Shown here: positions 7,744 through 16,456 of the stretch, piece after piece
Numbering within the stretch: the first letter of the stretch is position 1
Layout: each line of letters begins with the position of its first letter
Assembly: GCA_002449765.1 (NCBI GenBank)
Contig: DJXN01000008.1
Coordinates: 147,553 to 211,552 of the forward strand
Direction: 5' to 3'
Source of the DNA: Fibrobacter sp. UBA7003
Lineage (GTDB): Bacteria; Fibrobacterota; Fibrobacteria; Fibrobacterales; Fibrobacteraceae
Length of the DNA: 64,000 nucleotides
Notes under the pieces: generated by a model
The model's database searches: none
Seen by the model: only the letters and a program-made list of their open reading frames with translations
Told to the model about the DNA's origin: nothing
Translations under genes and position numbers: made by a program

Positions 7744-7828
7744 CGTGGCTGAAAAAGGCGAAAAATTCCGTGCAATGCGTGCCCGCTCTTTCTAATTTTG
7801 CCGCGTAATAAAGAAAAGGAACGTGAAA

Positions 7829-9946
7829 ATGTCCACTACGCGTACAAAAACCATCTACGATATCGCGACCGCCACCCCGGCCCCCGTGAAACCCGCCGAA
7901 CCCGTCAATGTCGATTTTTACGGCGAGGACGTGTTCAATGCCGAAGCCATGCGCAGCTACCTCCCGAAGGATATCTGCGAAAAGCTCCTGGCGACCATCG
8001 ACGAGGGTGCCCCCCTCGACCCGAATATCGCGGGCGATGTCGCGCACGCCATGAAGAAGTGGGCGATGGACCGCGGTGCCACGCACTTTACGCACTGGTT
8101 CCAGCCGCTCACCGGCTCCACCGCCGAAAAACACGATTCCTTCCTGGAACCGAGCGGCTGCAAGGCCATCATGGTACTGAGCGGCAAGAACCTCATCGTC
8201 GGCGAACCGGATGCATCGAGTTTCCCGAGCGGCGGCCTTCGCTCTACGTTCGAAGCCCGCGGCTACACGGCCTGGGACCCGACCAGCCCCGCGTTCATCA
8301 AGCGTCACGGCAACGGTGCCACGCTCTGCATCCCGACCGCGTTCTGTAGCTACACCGGCGAGGCGCTCGACAAGAAGACCCCGCTTCTCCGTAGCCTCCA
8401 GGCGCTTTCCAAGTCCACCCGCCGCCTCATGACGTGTTTCAAGGCGGGCCCCAAGAAGACGACCGTCACGCTCGGCGCCGAACAGGAATACTTCCTCATC
8501 GACAAGCGCTTCTACCTGCAGCGCCCCGACCTCTACCAGTCCGGCCGCACCATCTTCGGTGCCACTCCCGCGAAGCACCAGCAGATGAACGACCACTACT
8601 TCGGGAGCATCCCGAGCCGTATCCTGAACTTCATGAACGACGTGGAGAAGGAACTCTGGAGGCTCGGCATTCCGGCGAAGACTCGCCATAATGAGGTCGC
8701 TCCCGCGCAGTTCGAACTTGCCCCGATTTTCGAGGAGGTGAACCTCGCGTGCGACCACAACATGCTCATCATGGAGACGCTCCGCAACGTGGCCGACCGC
8801 TACGGGTTAGTTTGTCTGCTGCACGAGAAGCCGTTCGCCGGCGTGAACGGTTCGGGCAAGCACAACAACTGGAGCCTTTCTTACGGCAAGGGAAACCTCC
8901 TGAATCCGGGCAAGGACCCGCACCAGAATGCCGTGTTCCTCACCGCGATCTGTGCCATTATCTACGCAGTGGATACGCACGCCGACCTGCTCCGCATGAC
9001 CTGCGCGGGTGCGGGCAACGACCACCGTCTCGGCGCGCACGAGGCTCCTCCGGCAATCATCTCCATCTACCTGGGCGACCAGCTGATGGACGTCATCGAC
9101 CAGATCGAGCAGGGCTCCGCGAAGTCCAGCAAGCAGGCGGGCGCGATGAAGCTCGGGTCCGACATGCTGCCGCCGCTCCCGCGCGACGCTACCGACCGTA
9201 ACCGTACATCGCCTTTCGCGTTCACCGGCAACAAGTTCGAGTTCCGTGCACCGGGTAGCAGCCAGAGCTGCTCCGAACCGAACGTGGTGCTCAACACGAT
9301 CGTGGCCGAGGCGTTCGACATGATTGCCGAACAGCTCGAAAAGCTCGATGACAAGAACTTCCACACGGGCCTGCAGAAGATTCTGCAGAAGATAGTGAAG
9401 GAACACAAGCGCGTGCTCTACAACGGCAACGGCTACACCGACGAATGGGTGAAGGAAGCTGAACGCCGCGGACTCCCGAACATCCGCACTTCGCTCGAGG
9501 CCCTCAAGGCGCTCACGAAGGACGAGAATGTGGAACTGTTCGAAAAGTACGGCGTGATGAACCGCCGCGAGATGCTTTCGCGTTACGAGATTAACGTGGA
9601 AGACTTCCACAAGAGAATCCACATCGAGGGCGAAGTCGCCCGCGACCTCGCGAAGAACGTGATTCTCCCGAAGGTGGTGGAGGCCTACGAGAAGTCGTTA
9701 CGTACAAACGAAATGGCCTTGAACCAGGGCTTCCCGGGGCTCGATACCTACGTGAAGTCCATTGGCGAAGGCTGTCGCTCGCTCACCGAATCGATTGCTG
9801 CACTTGAAGCATCTCTCGAAGGCGAACACGAGGGAATCATCGCTGCCGTCGCTGGCCTCCGCAAGGTGGTGGACGGCCTCGAGAAGATTGTGCCCGACGA
9901 GATGTGGCCTCTGCCTAAATACCGCGAGATGCTTTTCATTTACTAA
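7829..9946 (+). CDS. glnN: Glutamine synthetase type III (GlnN)
   Basis: 705 residues, the size of the GSIII family (about 700 aa, versus 450 for GSI). It makes glutamine from glutamate, ammonia and ATP in the cytoplasm. Typical GSIII stretches are seen: EDVFNAEAMRSYLPKDIC, ATHFTHWFQPLTGSTAEKHD, LGAEQEYFLIDK, ARHNEVAPAQFELAPIFEE-type (here TRHNEVAPAQFELAPIF), and KHNNWSLSYG with the ATP/glutamate-binding GSGKHNN. The ATG at 7829 has AAGGA 8 nt upstream; a GTG at 7823 is in frame but too close. It is divergent from an NtrC-type activator, so nitrogen-responsive expression is likely. GSIII is the main ammonia-assimilating enzyme in many gut anaerobes. Confidence 0.95.
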   Translation: MSTTRTKTIYDIATATPAPVKPAEPVNVDFYGEDVFNAEAMRSYLPKDICEKLLATIDEGAPLDPNIAGDVAHAMKKWAMDRGATHFTHWFQPLTGSTAEKHDSFLEPSGCKAIMVLSGKNLIVGEPDASSFPSGGLRSTFEARGYTAWDPTSPAFIKRHGNGATLCIPTAFCSYTGEALDKKTPLLRSLQALSKSTRRLMTCFKAGPKKTTVTLGAEQEYFLIDKRFYLQRPDLYQSGRTIFGATPAKHQQMNDHYFGSIPSRILNFMNDVEKELWRLGIPAKTRHNEVAPAQFELAPIFEEVNLACDHNMLIMETLRNVADRYGLVCLLHEKPFAGVNGSGKHNNWSLSYGKGNLLNPGKDPHQNAVFLTAICAIIYAVDTHADLLRMTCAGAGNDHRLGAHEAPPAIISIYLGDQLMDVIDQIEQGSAKSSKQAGAMKLGSDMLPPLPRDATDRNRTSPFAFTGNKFEFRAPGSSQSCSEPNVVLNTIVAEAFDMIAEQLEKLDDKNFHTGLQKILQKIVKEHKRVLYNGNGYTDEWVKEAERRGLPNIRTSLEALKALTKDENVELFEKYGVMNRREMLSRYEINVEDFHKRIHIEGEVARDLAKNVILPKVVEAYEKSLRTNEMALNQGFPGLDTYVKSIGEGCRSLTESIAALEASLEGEHEGIIAAVAGLRKVVDGLEKIVPDEMWPLPKYREMLFIY

Positions 9947-9992
9947 TGAAAAGCATGGCCGAGCGTCGTAAATTTCTATCTTTGGGCGCGCT

Positions 9993-11426
9993 ATGCTATT
10001 TTCGGAACTTCCCCTTGCAAATCCCCTGCAGCGCGCGGTGCGCGCTGTCGGTTACAAAAAACCCACTCCGATTCAGGAGCGTTCCATCCCGAGCCTGCTC
10101 GAAGGACGCGACCTGCTGGGTATTGCCCAGACGGGGACGGGGAAGACGGCGGCGTTCGCGCTCCCGATTCTGCAGCGCCTGCTCGATTCCGGAAAGTTCC
10201 GTGCGCCTAAGACCTGCCGCGCGTTGGTTTTACTGCCGACCCGCGAGCTTGCCATCCAGGTGGAGGATTGCTTTAAGCAATATGCGCAGTTTACCGCGAT
10301 TTCGACGGCGTGCATCTTTGGCGGCGTGAGCGATGCTTCCCAGAAGCGAAACCTTGTCCGCGGTGTAGACGTGCTCGTGGCGACTCCGGGCCGCCTGCTC
10401 GATCTGATTGGCCAGAAGGCGGTGTCGCTGAAGGCTCTCGAGTTCTTTGTGCTCGATGAGGCCGACCGCATGCTCGACATGGGATTTATCCATGATATCC
10501 GCAAGGTGGTGGCGCTGCTCCCGCCTGTGCGCCAGAACCTGTTCTTCAGCGCGACGATGCCCGACGACATCACGAAGCTTGCGGCGACAATCCTGCGCCC
10601 GGATCCGGTGCGTGTGGAAGTGGCTCCGCAGAGCACGCCCATCGAACGCATCCGCCAGGAACTTTACCGCATCGACAAGCGCCGCAAGGGGGCCCTGCTG
10701 AAGGAACTTTTGCTTGCCCATCCCGAGATGACGAAGGTGCTCGTGTTCAGCCGCACCAAGCATGGTGCGGACAAGATAACGCGAGTCCTTGAAAAGGCGG
10801 GCGTCAAGTGCGCGGCGATTCACGGGAACAAGAGTCAGAACCGCAGGCAGGAAGCCCTGGGGAACTTCAAGAACGAAAAGATCCGCGTGCTTGTGGCGAC
10901 TGACATTGCCGCCCGCGGTATCGATGTGGACGACGTTTCGCACGTGTTCAACTACGACTTGCCCGATGTGCCCGAGACGTTCGTTCACCGCATCGGACGT
11001 ACGGCCCGTGCGGGCAAGGACGGCATCGCGATTTCGTTCTGCGCTCCCGACGAGGAACAGGACTTGCGCGCCATCGAAAAATTGACGCGCATCCGTATCC
11101 CGGAAGGCGACAAGGCGATATATGAGAAGTTGCCGCCCCCGCAGAAGGAGACCGCCGAGAGCGAGATGCGCAATGCGCGCGGCCGCATGAACCGTGGCGA
11201 GGCGCAGGCCCGTGCCGAGAAGTCCCGCGAGAAGAAGCCCGCCTGCGGTTTAACGCCGAAAAAAGACGAGCGCCGGGCCGAACAGAAGCATACAGACCCT
11301 CGCCTACGCGAGGGTGACGTGCGCCCTGAAAACGGTATGCCCCGCCATAAGCATCGTCGCAACCGCCCGGGCAGCCGTGCCCGCAAGCGCATGCGCGAAA
11401 ACGGCGGCTATTCCACGACGCTGTAG
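9993..11426 (+). CDS. rhlE: DEAD-box RNA helicase, RhlE-like
   Basis: 477 residues. All helicase motifs are present in order: Q motif PTPIQERSIPSLL, Walker A AQTGTGKT, PTRELAIQ, TPGRLLDLI, DEAD (VLDEADRMLDMGF), SAT (FFSATMP), VLVFSRTKHG, VLVATDIAARGIDV, HRIGRTARAG. The C-terminal 110 residues are basic and low complexity, like RhlE tails that bind RNA. The tail contains an in-frame hairpin repeat at 11295-11318 encoding PRLREGDV. The promoter-like TATCTTTG, matching TAnnTTTG, lies 10 nt before the ATG. The 3' end overlaps the convergent Fic-like gene by 19 bp. Confidence 0.93.
   Translation: MLFSELPLANPLQRAVRAVGYKKPTPIQERSIPSLLEGRDLLGIAQTGTGKTAAFALPILQRLLDSGKFRAPKTCRALVLLPTRELAIQVEDCFKQYAQFTAISTACIFGGVSDASQKRNLVRGVDVLVATPGRLLDLIGQKAVSLKALEFFVLDEADRMLDMGFIHDIRKVVALLPPVRQNLFFSATMPDDITKLAATILRPDPVRVEVAPQSTPIERIRQELYRIDKRRKGALLKELLLAHPEMTKVLVFSRTKHGADKITRVLEKAGVKCAAIHGNKSQNRRQEALGNFKNEKIRVLVATDIAARGIDVDDVSHVFNYDLPDVPETFVHRIGRTARAGKDGIAISFCAPDEEQDLRAIEKLTRIRIPEGDKAIYEKLPPPQKETAESEMRNARGRMNRGEAQARAEKSREKKPACGLTPKKDERRAEQKHTDPRLREGDVRPENGMPRHKHRRNRPGSRARKRMRENGGYSTTL
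11295..11318. repeat. Short hairpin repeat inserted in frame in the helicase tail
   Basis: CCCTCGC (11297-11303), CTAC loop, GCGAGGG, then TGAC. The same outer pattern GACCCT...AGGGTGAC recurs at 60644-60675 after the decarboxylase operon. It looks like one copy of a dispersed palindromic element and contributes about eight residues to the disordered tail of the protein. Confidence 0.55.
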
Positions 11427-12424
11427 GTCTGGCTGCGTCCGCCCTTCTTGTTTGCAGAAACAAGCCCCTTCTCGATGAGGCTCTGTATTTCGCGTAATGC
11501 GGTGTCGTGGCTTGTGCCGAAGAGGGCGGCGACGTCCTTTGCGGTGAAGTTCCTGGGAAGTTTTTCCGTGAGGGCCGAATTCAGGAGCAGCTGCTCCCTT
11601 TCGGTTGTCTGCACTCCCGAATGTCTTGCCAGGAATCGAAAACGCTTGGTCTCAAATTCTATTGCCGATTCGCTTGTCTGTACCGATTCCTCTATTTGTT
11701 TCAGGAACCACAGGATCCATTCCGTGAGGTCCCCGTTGCCGCATTGGGCCCTGTTCAGCGTGCGGAAGTATTCTTCGCGGTTCTTGAGGATTTGGCGGTT
11801 CAGGGAATAGTGCATGCGTGCGGATTTTTGTGCGCGGCTCAACTGCAGTGCCGTAATGGCGCGCGCGATGCGCCCGTTCGCCCTGTCGAAGGGACGCAGC
11901 GTCAGGAACCAGAAGTGCGCGATGGCGGCTTTGATGGTGCCGTCTGTGGAGGAATTCTCGAACCACCGCAGGAAGTTTTCCATTTCGGCAGGCAGGCGTT
12001 CGGGACCCGGTCCCGTAAAGTGCAGGCCTTCCGTGTCGGACGAGATTTCGCTTACGTTGCTGCGCCATGCCGCCACCCGGTTCCCGACCAGGGAGCCGTA
12101 CCAGTTGGAGAGGCGATCCTGAGAGAGGGGGACCGTGTAGTTTTCGATGGCGCCGATGTAGTTCTGTACATGGGCGCTGCTTCCCTGGGCGCGGAGCGAA
12201 ACTTCGGTCCGGATGGTGTCGGCGTCGAGTTCGGTCCCGTCGATGGCAAAATTCGCGACGATGTCCTCGGTGATGAGGTCCGTCTCCAGGTCCTTGGTGC
12301 CTGCGAAGGAGAGGAGGCCCGCGAGTCTGCCCTCGCTGAAGCGTGCCCTGCCGAGTGCGTCGAGCACCCGCGCGGAGTCGAACCTGAAGCGCGTCCAGTC
12401 GGGAAATTGGTGGATGAACAGCAT
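11408..12424 (-). CDS. Fic-family protein with degenerate active site
   Basis: 338 residues from the ATG at 12424 (a TTG at 12451 is possible). The fold matches Fic proteins with N-terminal DUF4172-like and C-terminal winged-helix regions: AHFWFLTLRPFDRANGRIAR at residues 169-188 aligns with the Fic loop HPF-x-(D/E)-GNGR-x-x-R. The catalytic His is Arg177 (codon 11894-11896), the metal-binding acid is Arg181 and the first Gly is Ala182. The inhibitory (S/T)xxxE(G/N) helix appears as NFAIDG (58-63) with Asp for Glu. AMPylation activity is therefore unlikely; it may be a regulator using the winged helix (LPRNFTAKDVAALFGTSHDT). TATATT lies 6 nt before the ATG. Confidence 0.85.
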   Translation of the reverse strand: MLFIHQFPDWTRFRFDSARVLDALGRARFSEGRLAGLLSFAGTKDLETDLITEDIVANFAIDGTELDADTIRTEVSLRAQGSSAHVQNYIGAIENYTVPLSQDRLSNWYGSLVGNRVAAWRSNVSEISSDTEGLHFTGPGPERLPAEMENFLRWFENSSTDGTIKAAIAHFWFLTLRPFDRANGRIARAITALQLSRAQKSARMHYSLNRQILKNREEYFRTLNRAQCGNGDLTEWILWFLKQIEESVQTSESAIEFETKRFRFLARHSGVQTTEREQLLLNSALTEKLPRNFTAKDVAALFGTSHDTALREIQSLIEKGLVSANKKGGRSQTYSVVE

Positions 12425-12486
12425 GCAAATAATATAGTCTATTTTACGCAAATTGTGCGTCGGAAGTTGCTCGGTATGCGTATTCG

Positions 12487-12517
12487 TTGAAAAGGCGATG
12501 CCCTTTTTTTATATTTG
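12487..12517 (+). promoter_or_regulatory. Bacteroidota-like promoter upstream of the cobalamin riboswitch
   Basis: TTG at 12487-12489, 20 nt, then TATATTTG at 12510-12517. This fits the -33 TTTG / -7 TAnnTTTG promoter of Bacteroidota. Transcription would begin near 12522, shortly before the riboswitch. Confidence 0.5.
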
Positions 12518-12544
12518 GCGAAAAAGTTTCCTGTGCCCTGAAAA

Positions 12545-12712
12545 GCTCTTGCAGGCGGCCCCGGTTGCCCGCAAGGAGAGAACCCCGTGAAAGCCGGGGG
12601 CGGTCGCGCCGCTGTAAGGGAGGACGAAACCGGTATGAACCAATGTGCGAGAAATCGCATGTGAAGGAGCCGGGAGTAGGATGATCCCCGAGCCAGAAGA
12701 ACTGCGGGAAAC
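12545..12712 (+). ncRNA. Cobalamin (B12) riboswitch
   Basis: Conserved cobalamin-aptamer blocks appear in order: GGTTGCCCGCAAGG, GAACCCCGTGAAAGCCGGGG, GGTCGCGCCGCTGTAAGGG, and the B12 box GAGCCAGAAGAACTGC at 12690-12705. It ends 16 nt before the start of a BtuB-like receptor gene whose GAGGA site (12721-12725) is directly downstream. No terminator stem is evident, so control by hiding the ribosome-binding site is more likely than attenuation. Confidence 0.93.
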
Positions 12713-12728
12713 GTGATGTTGAGGAACG

Positions 12729-14783
12729 ATGCGAACGACATCTTTCTGCAAAGCCGCGATGTATGCGGTGTTTTTGTGCTGTGCTTGGGCTAGTGCCCAT
12801 GCGCAAGTTTCCGTGTCTTCCAAGGAAACCACTGTCGATGAGTCCGCGCCCGTGCAGGACCTGGGCGTTTCGGAGGTCGAATCCTACGCTATCGCCGAGA
12901 CAGAAAATCCGGGAACGGACTACATGGAAATTACGCCTTCCGCATGGGAGGGCCTAGGCCTTTCGGCTTCCGAAGTCATTTCATCGCTTTCGGGCATCCA
13001 GGGTTACAAGCAGGGCGGCATGGGCAGTTTCCAGACGGTGTCCATCCGCGGGATTGCCGCGCGTAACGTGCTTGTCTGCATCGACGGCATTCCCCTGAAC
13101 GATGCGGGCGGCGGTGCTGCCGACCTGGGGGCGATCGACCTCAACAATATCGAGAGGATAGAGGTCTACAAGGACAGGGTCCCGGCGAAGTTCGGCGGCG
13201 CGGGCCTTGGCGGTGCAATTAATTTCGTGACCAAGGATGCGCTGCATAGCGGCAAGAACCCGAAGGGGCGCGTCATCGCGAGTTTCGGTTCGCACAACAC
13301 GTTCGAGGGTTCCGTGCAGGTTTCAGCGAGCGTCAAGGACAGCGTGCAGTTCTCCGCGACGGCATCCATGCGCCACAGCGACAACGACTACGAGTTTGAA
13401 AACCGCAACGGCACGCTCTATAACGACGAGGACGATTTCAAGGACAGGCGCAGGAACGCGGAGTTCACGGAATATTCCGGCAGCTTCCAGTACCGCATGC
13501 TCCACGGGAACGGGTTCTTCTCTACTTTGTCTGCAAGCGCGTTGCACACGCAGGCGGGGAACCCGGGCCTGGAAGATCTGCAGACCTTCGTGGCGGAATT
13601 TACGGGCGACATGATGCAGGTGGCTTACCGCCTGGAATTTCCGACGGTTGCCGACATCTTGCTCCTGACGGCGGGTGTTACCGGCAAGTTCGAGAAGAAC
13701 ATGTCCTCGTCGTATTACCCGCTCGATAAGATTGGATTCCTCTCGAAGGATTTCAGGGAGTACGGGCTTGCGGGCTACAGGGTTATTCCCGAAATGTCGG
13801 CGAATCTCTTGCTGGACAAGTTCGAGGCTTACCTGCGCCTTGCGGGTAGCGCGGAACTCTGGGAATCGCGTGGTACGCTCAAGAAGTTTGAACTGGAACG
13901 CCTCGCGGGTTCGATTGCGGGCAATGCGGAATACAACTTTACGGATTGGTTCTCGCTTTTTGCCGAAGGCAACATCCTCAAAACGTACGACGATATCGGT
14001 GGCGGCCAGGTGCTGATGACTACGGGCTCTGCGGTGGTGGACGAGGCGACGGATCGTGACCTGAGCCTTGCGGGAATGGTGCAGGCGAAACTCGGGAAGA
14101 AGGATTCCTGGATCGGCGGCAACGTCTCGTTCGGGCGCTTCTACAGGCAGCCGCAGCTGATGGAACTCTACGGCGTGTATCCGGGAACCCTTTCTAGCCC
14201 CACGCTCAAGGATGAATCGGCCTTGCGTTTTGCGGCAGGCCTTTCGTTTGCTACCCCGAAGAACCGTTCGGTATTGCGTGCCACCTATTTCGAGAACCAT
14301 GTCGAGAACGGTATATACTGGATTACGAGTACCAACTTGATGAAGGCCTTCAATGTCGACAAGTCGCTTATCCGTGGGGTGGAACTCGAACTGGAAAGCC
14401 GTCCGGCGAAATTTTTCCAGACCGTGCTGCGCGGGACTATCCAGGACCCGCGTGATGACGGCGCGAACAGGGCCTACAACGGAAACTTGTTGCCGGGCGA
14501 ACCTGTGCACAGCTATTTTGCCGAGGGCACGTTCTTCTTGCCGTTTGACCTGAGGGCCATTTTCCAGGCCACGTACAGGACGCGGATTTATAGTGACCGC
14601 TTGAATTTCACGAGGCAGCCTCCGGTTGCCCGTTACAACGCTTCGCTCGCATGGCAGCCGTGGGAAAAGACGCAGGTTATATTCGTGGTAGACAACATTT
14701 CGGATGAGACGTATCGCAATATTTATACGCCCTTCCCGGCGCCCGGTCGAGAATACAGGTTTACACTCATACAGGGGTTCTAG
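12729..14783 (+). CDS. btuB: TonB-dependent outer-membrane receptor for cobalamin (BtuB-like)
   Basis: 684 residues with a signal peptide ending at AHAQ (residues 1-25). The plug domain follows (LSSLSGIQGYKQGGMGSFQT, VSIRGIAARNVLVCIDGIPL, NIERIEVYKDRVPAKFGGAG, GGAINFVT), then a long beta-barrel that ends in an aromatic residue (YRFTLIQGF), as outer-membrane barrels do. The cobalamin riboswitch directly upstream identifies the likely substrate as a corrinoid. The start ATG lies only 3 nt after GAGGA, tightly coupled to the riboswitch. It would be energised by the TonB2-type operon at 16457-21871. Confidence 0.92.
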   Translation: MRTTSFCKAAMYAVFLCCAWASAHAQVSVSSKETTVDESAPVQDLGVSEVESYAIAETENPGTDYMEITPSAWEGLGLSASEVISSLSGIQGYKQGGMGSFQTVSIRGIAARNVLVCIDGIPLNDAGGGAADLGAIDLNNIERIEVYKDRVPAKFGGAGLGGAINFVTKDALHSGKNPKGRVIASFGSHNTFEGSVQVSASVKDSVQFSATASMRHSDNDYEFENRNGTLYNDEDDFKDRRRNAEFTEYSGSFQYRMLHGNGFFSTLSASALHTQAGNPGLEDLQTFVAEFTGDMMQVAYRLEFPTVADILLLTAGVTGKFEKNMSSSYYPLDKIGFLSKDFREYGLAGYRVIPEMSANLLLDKFEAYLRLAGSAELWESRGTLKKFELERLAGSIAGNAEYNFTDWFSLFAEGNILKTYDDIGGGQVLMTTGSAVVDEATDRDLSLAGMVQAKLGKKDSWIGGNVSFGRFYRQPQLMELYGVYPGTLSSPTLKDESALRFAAGLSFATPKNRSVLRATYFENHVENGIYWITSTNLMKAFNVDKSLIRGVELELESRPAKFFQTVLRGTIQDPRDDGANRAYNGNLLPGEPVHSYFAEGTFFLPFDLRAIFQATYRTRIYSDRLNFTRQPPVARYNASLAWQPWEKTQVIFVVDNISDETYRNIYTPFPAPGREYRFTLIQGF

Positions 14784-14850
14784 CCCCCGCGCATTACCGA
14801 GTACATAGGGTTATGACAAAGTAATTGCGTAAAGCCAGAAAGGACAAACC

Positions 14851-16314
14851 ATGAACAAGAAAATACTCACATTACTTGCTTCAATGTCGCTTGCGTTCTT
14901 CATGAGCGCTTGCGGTGACGACAACAGCTCGAGCACCGGCGTGGATTGCCTCGAGAACGAAAGCTGTCTGGACGATGATCTCAGCAGCGCTTCCGACGAC
15001 GAGAGCTCCAGCTCCGTGAAGGGGAAGTCTTCCAGCTCTTCGAAGGCCAAGTCGAGCAGCTCTGTCAAGAAGGACGAAAAGTCTAGCTCGAGCGAAAAGG
15101 ACGCCAAGTCCAGCTCCAGCAAGAAGGATGAAAAGTCCAGCAGCTCTGCGAAGAAGGACGATAAGTCCAGTTCTAGTGAAAAGGTTGAATCCAGCTCCTC
15201 CGAAGCCGAAAGCAGTTCTTCCGAAGAGCCGGAATCGAGCAGTTCTGTCGAACTGAAGGTAACCTACCTTTCCGAAACGCCGAACGCCGCAGACCTAGAA
15301 GTCTCTGGCGATACGCTTTTTGCCGTGTTCCAGCGCTATGTTCCGGTTACTGGCGGTGCAGATTTCAAGGAACCGGGCCTTCTCGCCATGTATAAGTTGA
15401 GCGATGGAACCCTTCTTGATACGATTCCGCTTCTGACCAAGAACCCGATGGCTGTCAAGGTCGTGAAGGGTAATGTGTACGTGGGTACTCAGGGCGAATA
15501 CAATCCTGTTACATGGGGTATTGATGCCGATGATAACCGCGGTATCGAAAAAATCGACCTGAAGAACAAAAAGTCTGAACTTTGGGTAAGCGGCGCGGAA
15601 CTCGGTGGTGGCGTGAATCTCATGGAAGTGAATGCTAAGGAAGGCAAGGCCTATGTCGCTGTTTACAGGGCTTATGGTGATGTCTTTGTTGTAGAAGTTG
15701 ATTTGGCGAGCAAGTCTGTGAAGAGCGTTGGCAAGGAGGTTGATGCGACTGGCGGATTGTTCTATGATGCCAATAAAAACCTCCTTTACATTGGTGACCG
15801 TGGCGTCGTGGATTTGACAACCTTCGAAGCGAGTGACATGGGTGTTCGCGCCTATGATGGAACGACGTTTACCTCGTTGACATCTGAAGAACCCTATGAG
15901 TTCCTCTATCAGCCTTACAGCATTACCGTCGCAGGTGGAGAACTGTTCGTCTATGTTTCGGACTATAGCTCTGGTGCCCTGTACTGGTTTGAAGAAGGTG
16001 AATTCAATGATGAAGATCGCATTCAGTTCTCTGCCGACGCTGTCATTAGAAATGTGAATGGCAAGCTGATAGTGCTGGACCGTGGCGACAAGGGTAGCAT
16101 TGCTGAAGTGAACGCTAGCGCCAAGACGGTTGCCTGGCAGGCCGCTCTTAACAAGGACAATCCCTATGATATCGTGGCTATCGACAATAACACCGCCTGG
16201 GTTGCCATGTATGATGTCGGTGAAATCCGCAAGATCTCGCTTACGGACGGCTCTACGATTTCTTCCATCGATACGAAGGAACTCAGCGCCAAGAAAGTCG
16301 AAGTCGTGGAGTAA
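14851..16314 (+). CDS. Ser-rich surface lipoprotein with beta-propeller domain (possible BtuG analogue)
   Basis: 487 residues. The signal peptide has a lipobox (FFMSAC, Cys21). Residues 25-140 are a Ser/Lys/Glu-rich linker (repeats of KSSSS and ESSSS) typical of Fibrobacter surface lipoproteins. Residues 145-487 show YncE-like blades: AADLEVSGDTLFAVFQRYVP, PMAVKVVKGNVYVGTQGEY, GKAYVAVYRAYGDVFVVEVD, NNTAWVAMYDVGEIRKISL. The gene sits 67 nt after the riboswitch-controlled btuB and before a terminator, so B12 should repress both. In Bacteroides the BtuB partner BtuG is a surface beta-propeller lipoprotein that captures B12. The same role is inferred here from architecture and position, not from sequence identity. 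Confidence 0.75.
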   Translation: MNKKILTLLASMSLAFFMSACGDDNSSSTGVDCLENESCLDDDLSSASDDESSSSVKGKSSSSSKAKSSSSVKKDEKSSSSEKDAKSSSSKKDEKSSSSAKKDDKSSSSEKVESSSSEAESSSSEEPESSSSVELKVTYLSETPNAADLEVSGDTLFAVFQRYVPVTGGADFKEPGLLAMYKLSDGTLLDTIPLLTKNPMAVKVVKGNVYVGTQGEYNPVTWGIDADDNRGIEKIDLKNKKSELWVSGAELGGGVNLMEVNAKEGKAYVAVYRAYGDVFVVEVDLASKSVKSVGKEVDATGGLFYDANKNLLYIGDRGVVDLTTFEASDMGVRAYDGTTFTSLTSEEPYEFLYQPYSITVAGGELFVYVSDYSSGALYWFEEGEFNDEDRIQFSADAVIRNVNGKLIVLDRGDKGSIAEVNASAKTVAWQAALNKDNPYDIVAIDNNTAWVAMYDVGEIRKISLTDGSTISSIDTKELSAKKVEVVE

Positions 16315-16350
16315 TTTGTAAAAAAATTAAGTCCGGCAAATCGGTCAATA

Positions 16351-16381
16351 ACCCTGCAGGCTGTCCTGTGGGGTATTTTTT
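16351..16381 (+). terminator. Intrinsic terminator after the btuB-lipoprotein unit
   Basis: A 10-bp stem (ACCCTGCAGG with CCTGTGGGGT, two wobble pairs), a CTGT loop, then ATTTTTT. It separates the riboswitch-controlled unit from the TonB2-type operon. Confidence 0.85.
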
Positions 16382-16456
16382 CTATTGCGGTGACACTTTT
16401 GGCGGGTTTAGGTGTTATAATAATGTAATTTTGATATCTAATTCATTTGGAAAGTT

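Noticed and set aside
7746..7760. TGGCTGAAAAAGGCG as a -24/-12 sigma-54 promoter for glnN
   Set aside because: The GG-to-GC spacing is 9 nt instead of 10 and the -12 TTGC is not present, so it is not called.
7592..8758. Minus-strand frame overlapping the glnN start and the regulator promoter
   Set aside because: Shadow of glnN; it would cover the divergent control region and has no recognisable domain.
11408..12424. Fic gene as an active toxin of a toxin-antitoxin pair
   Set aside because: The catalytic His is replaced and no small antitoxin gene is adjacent; the neighbour is a helicase on the other strand.
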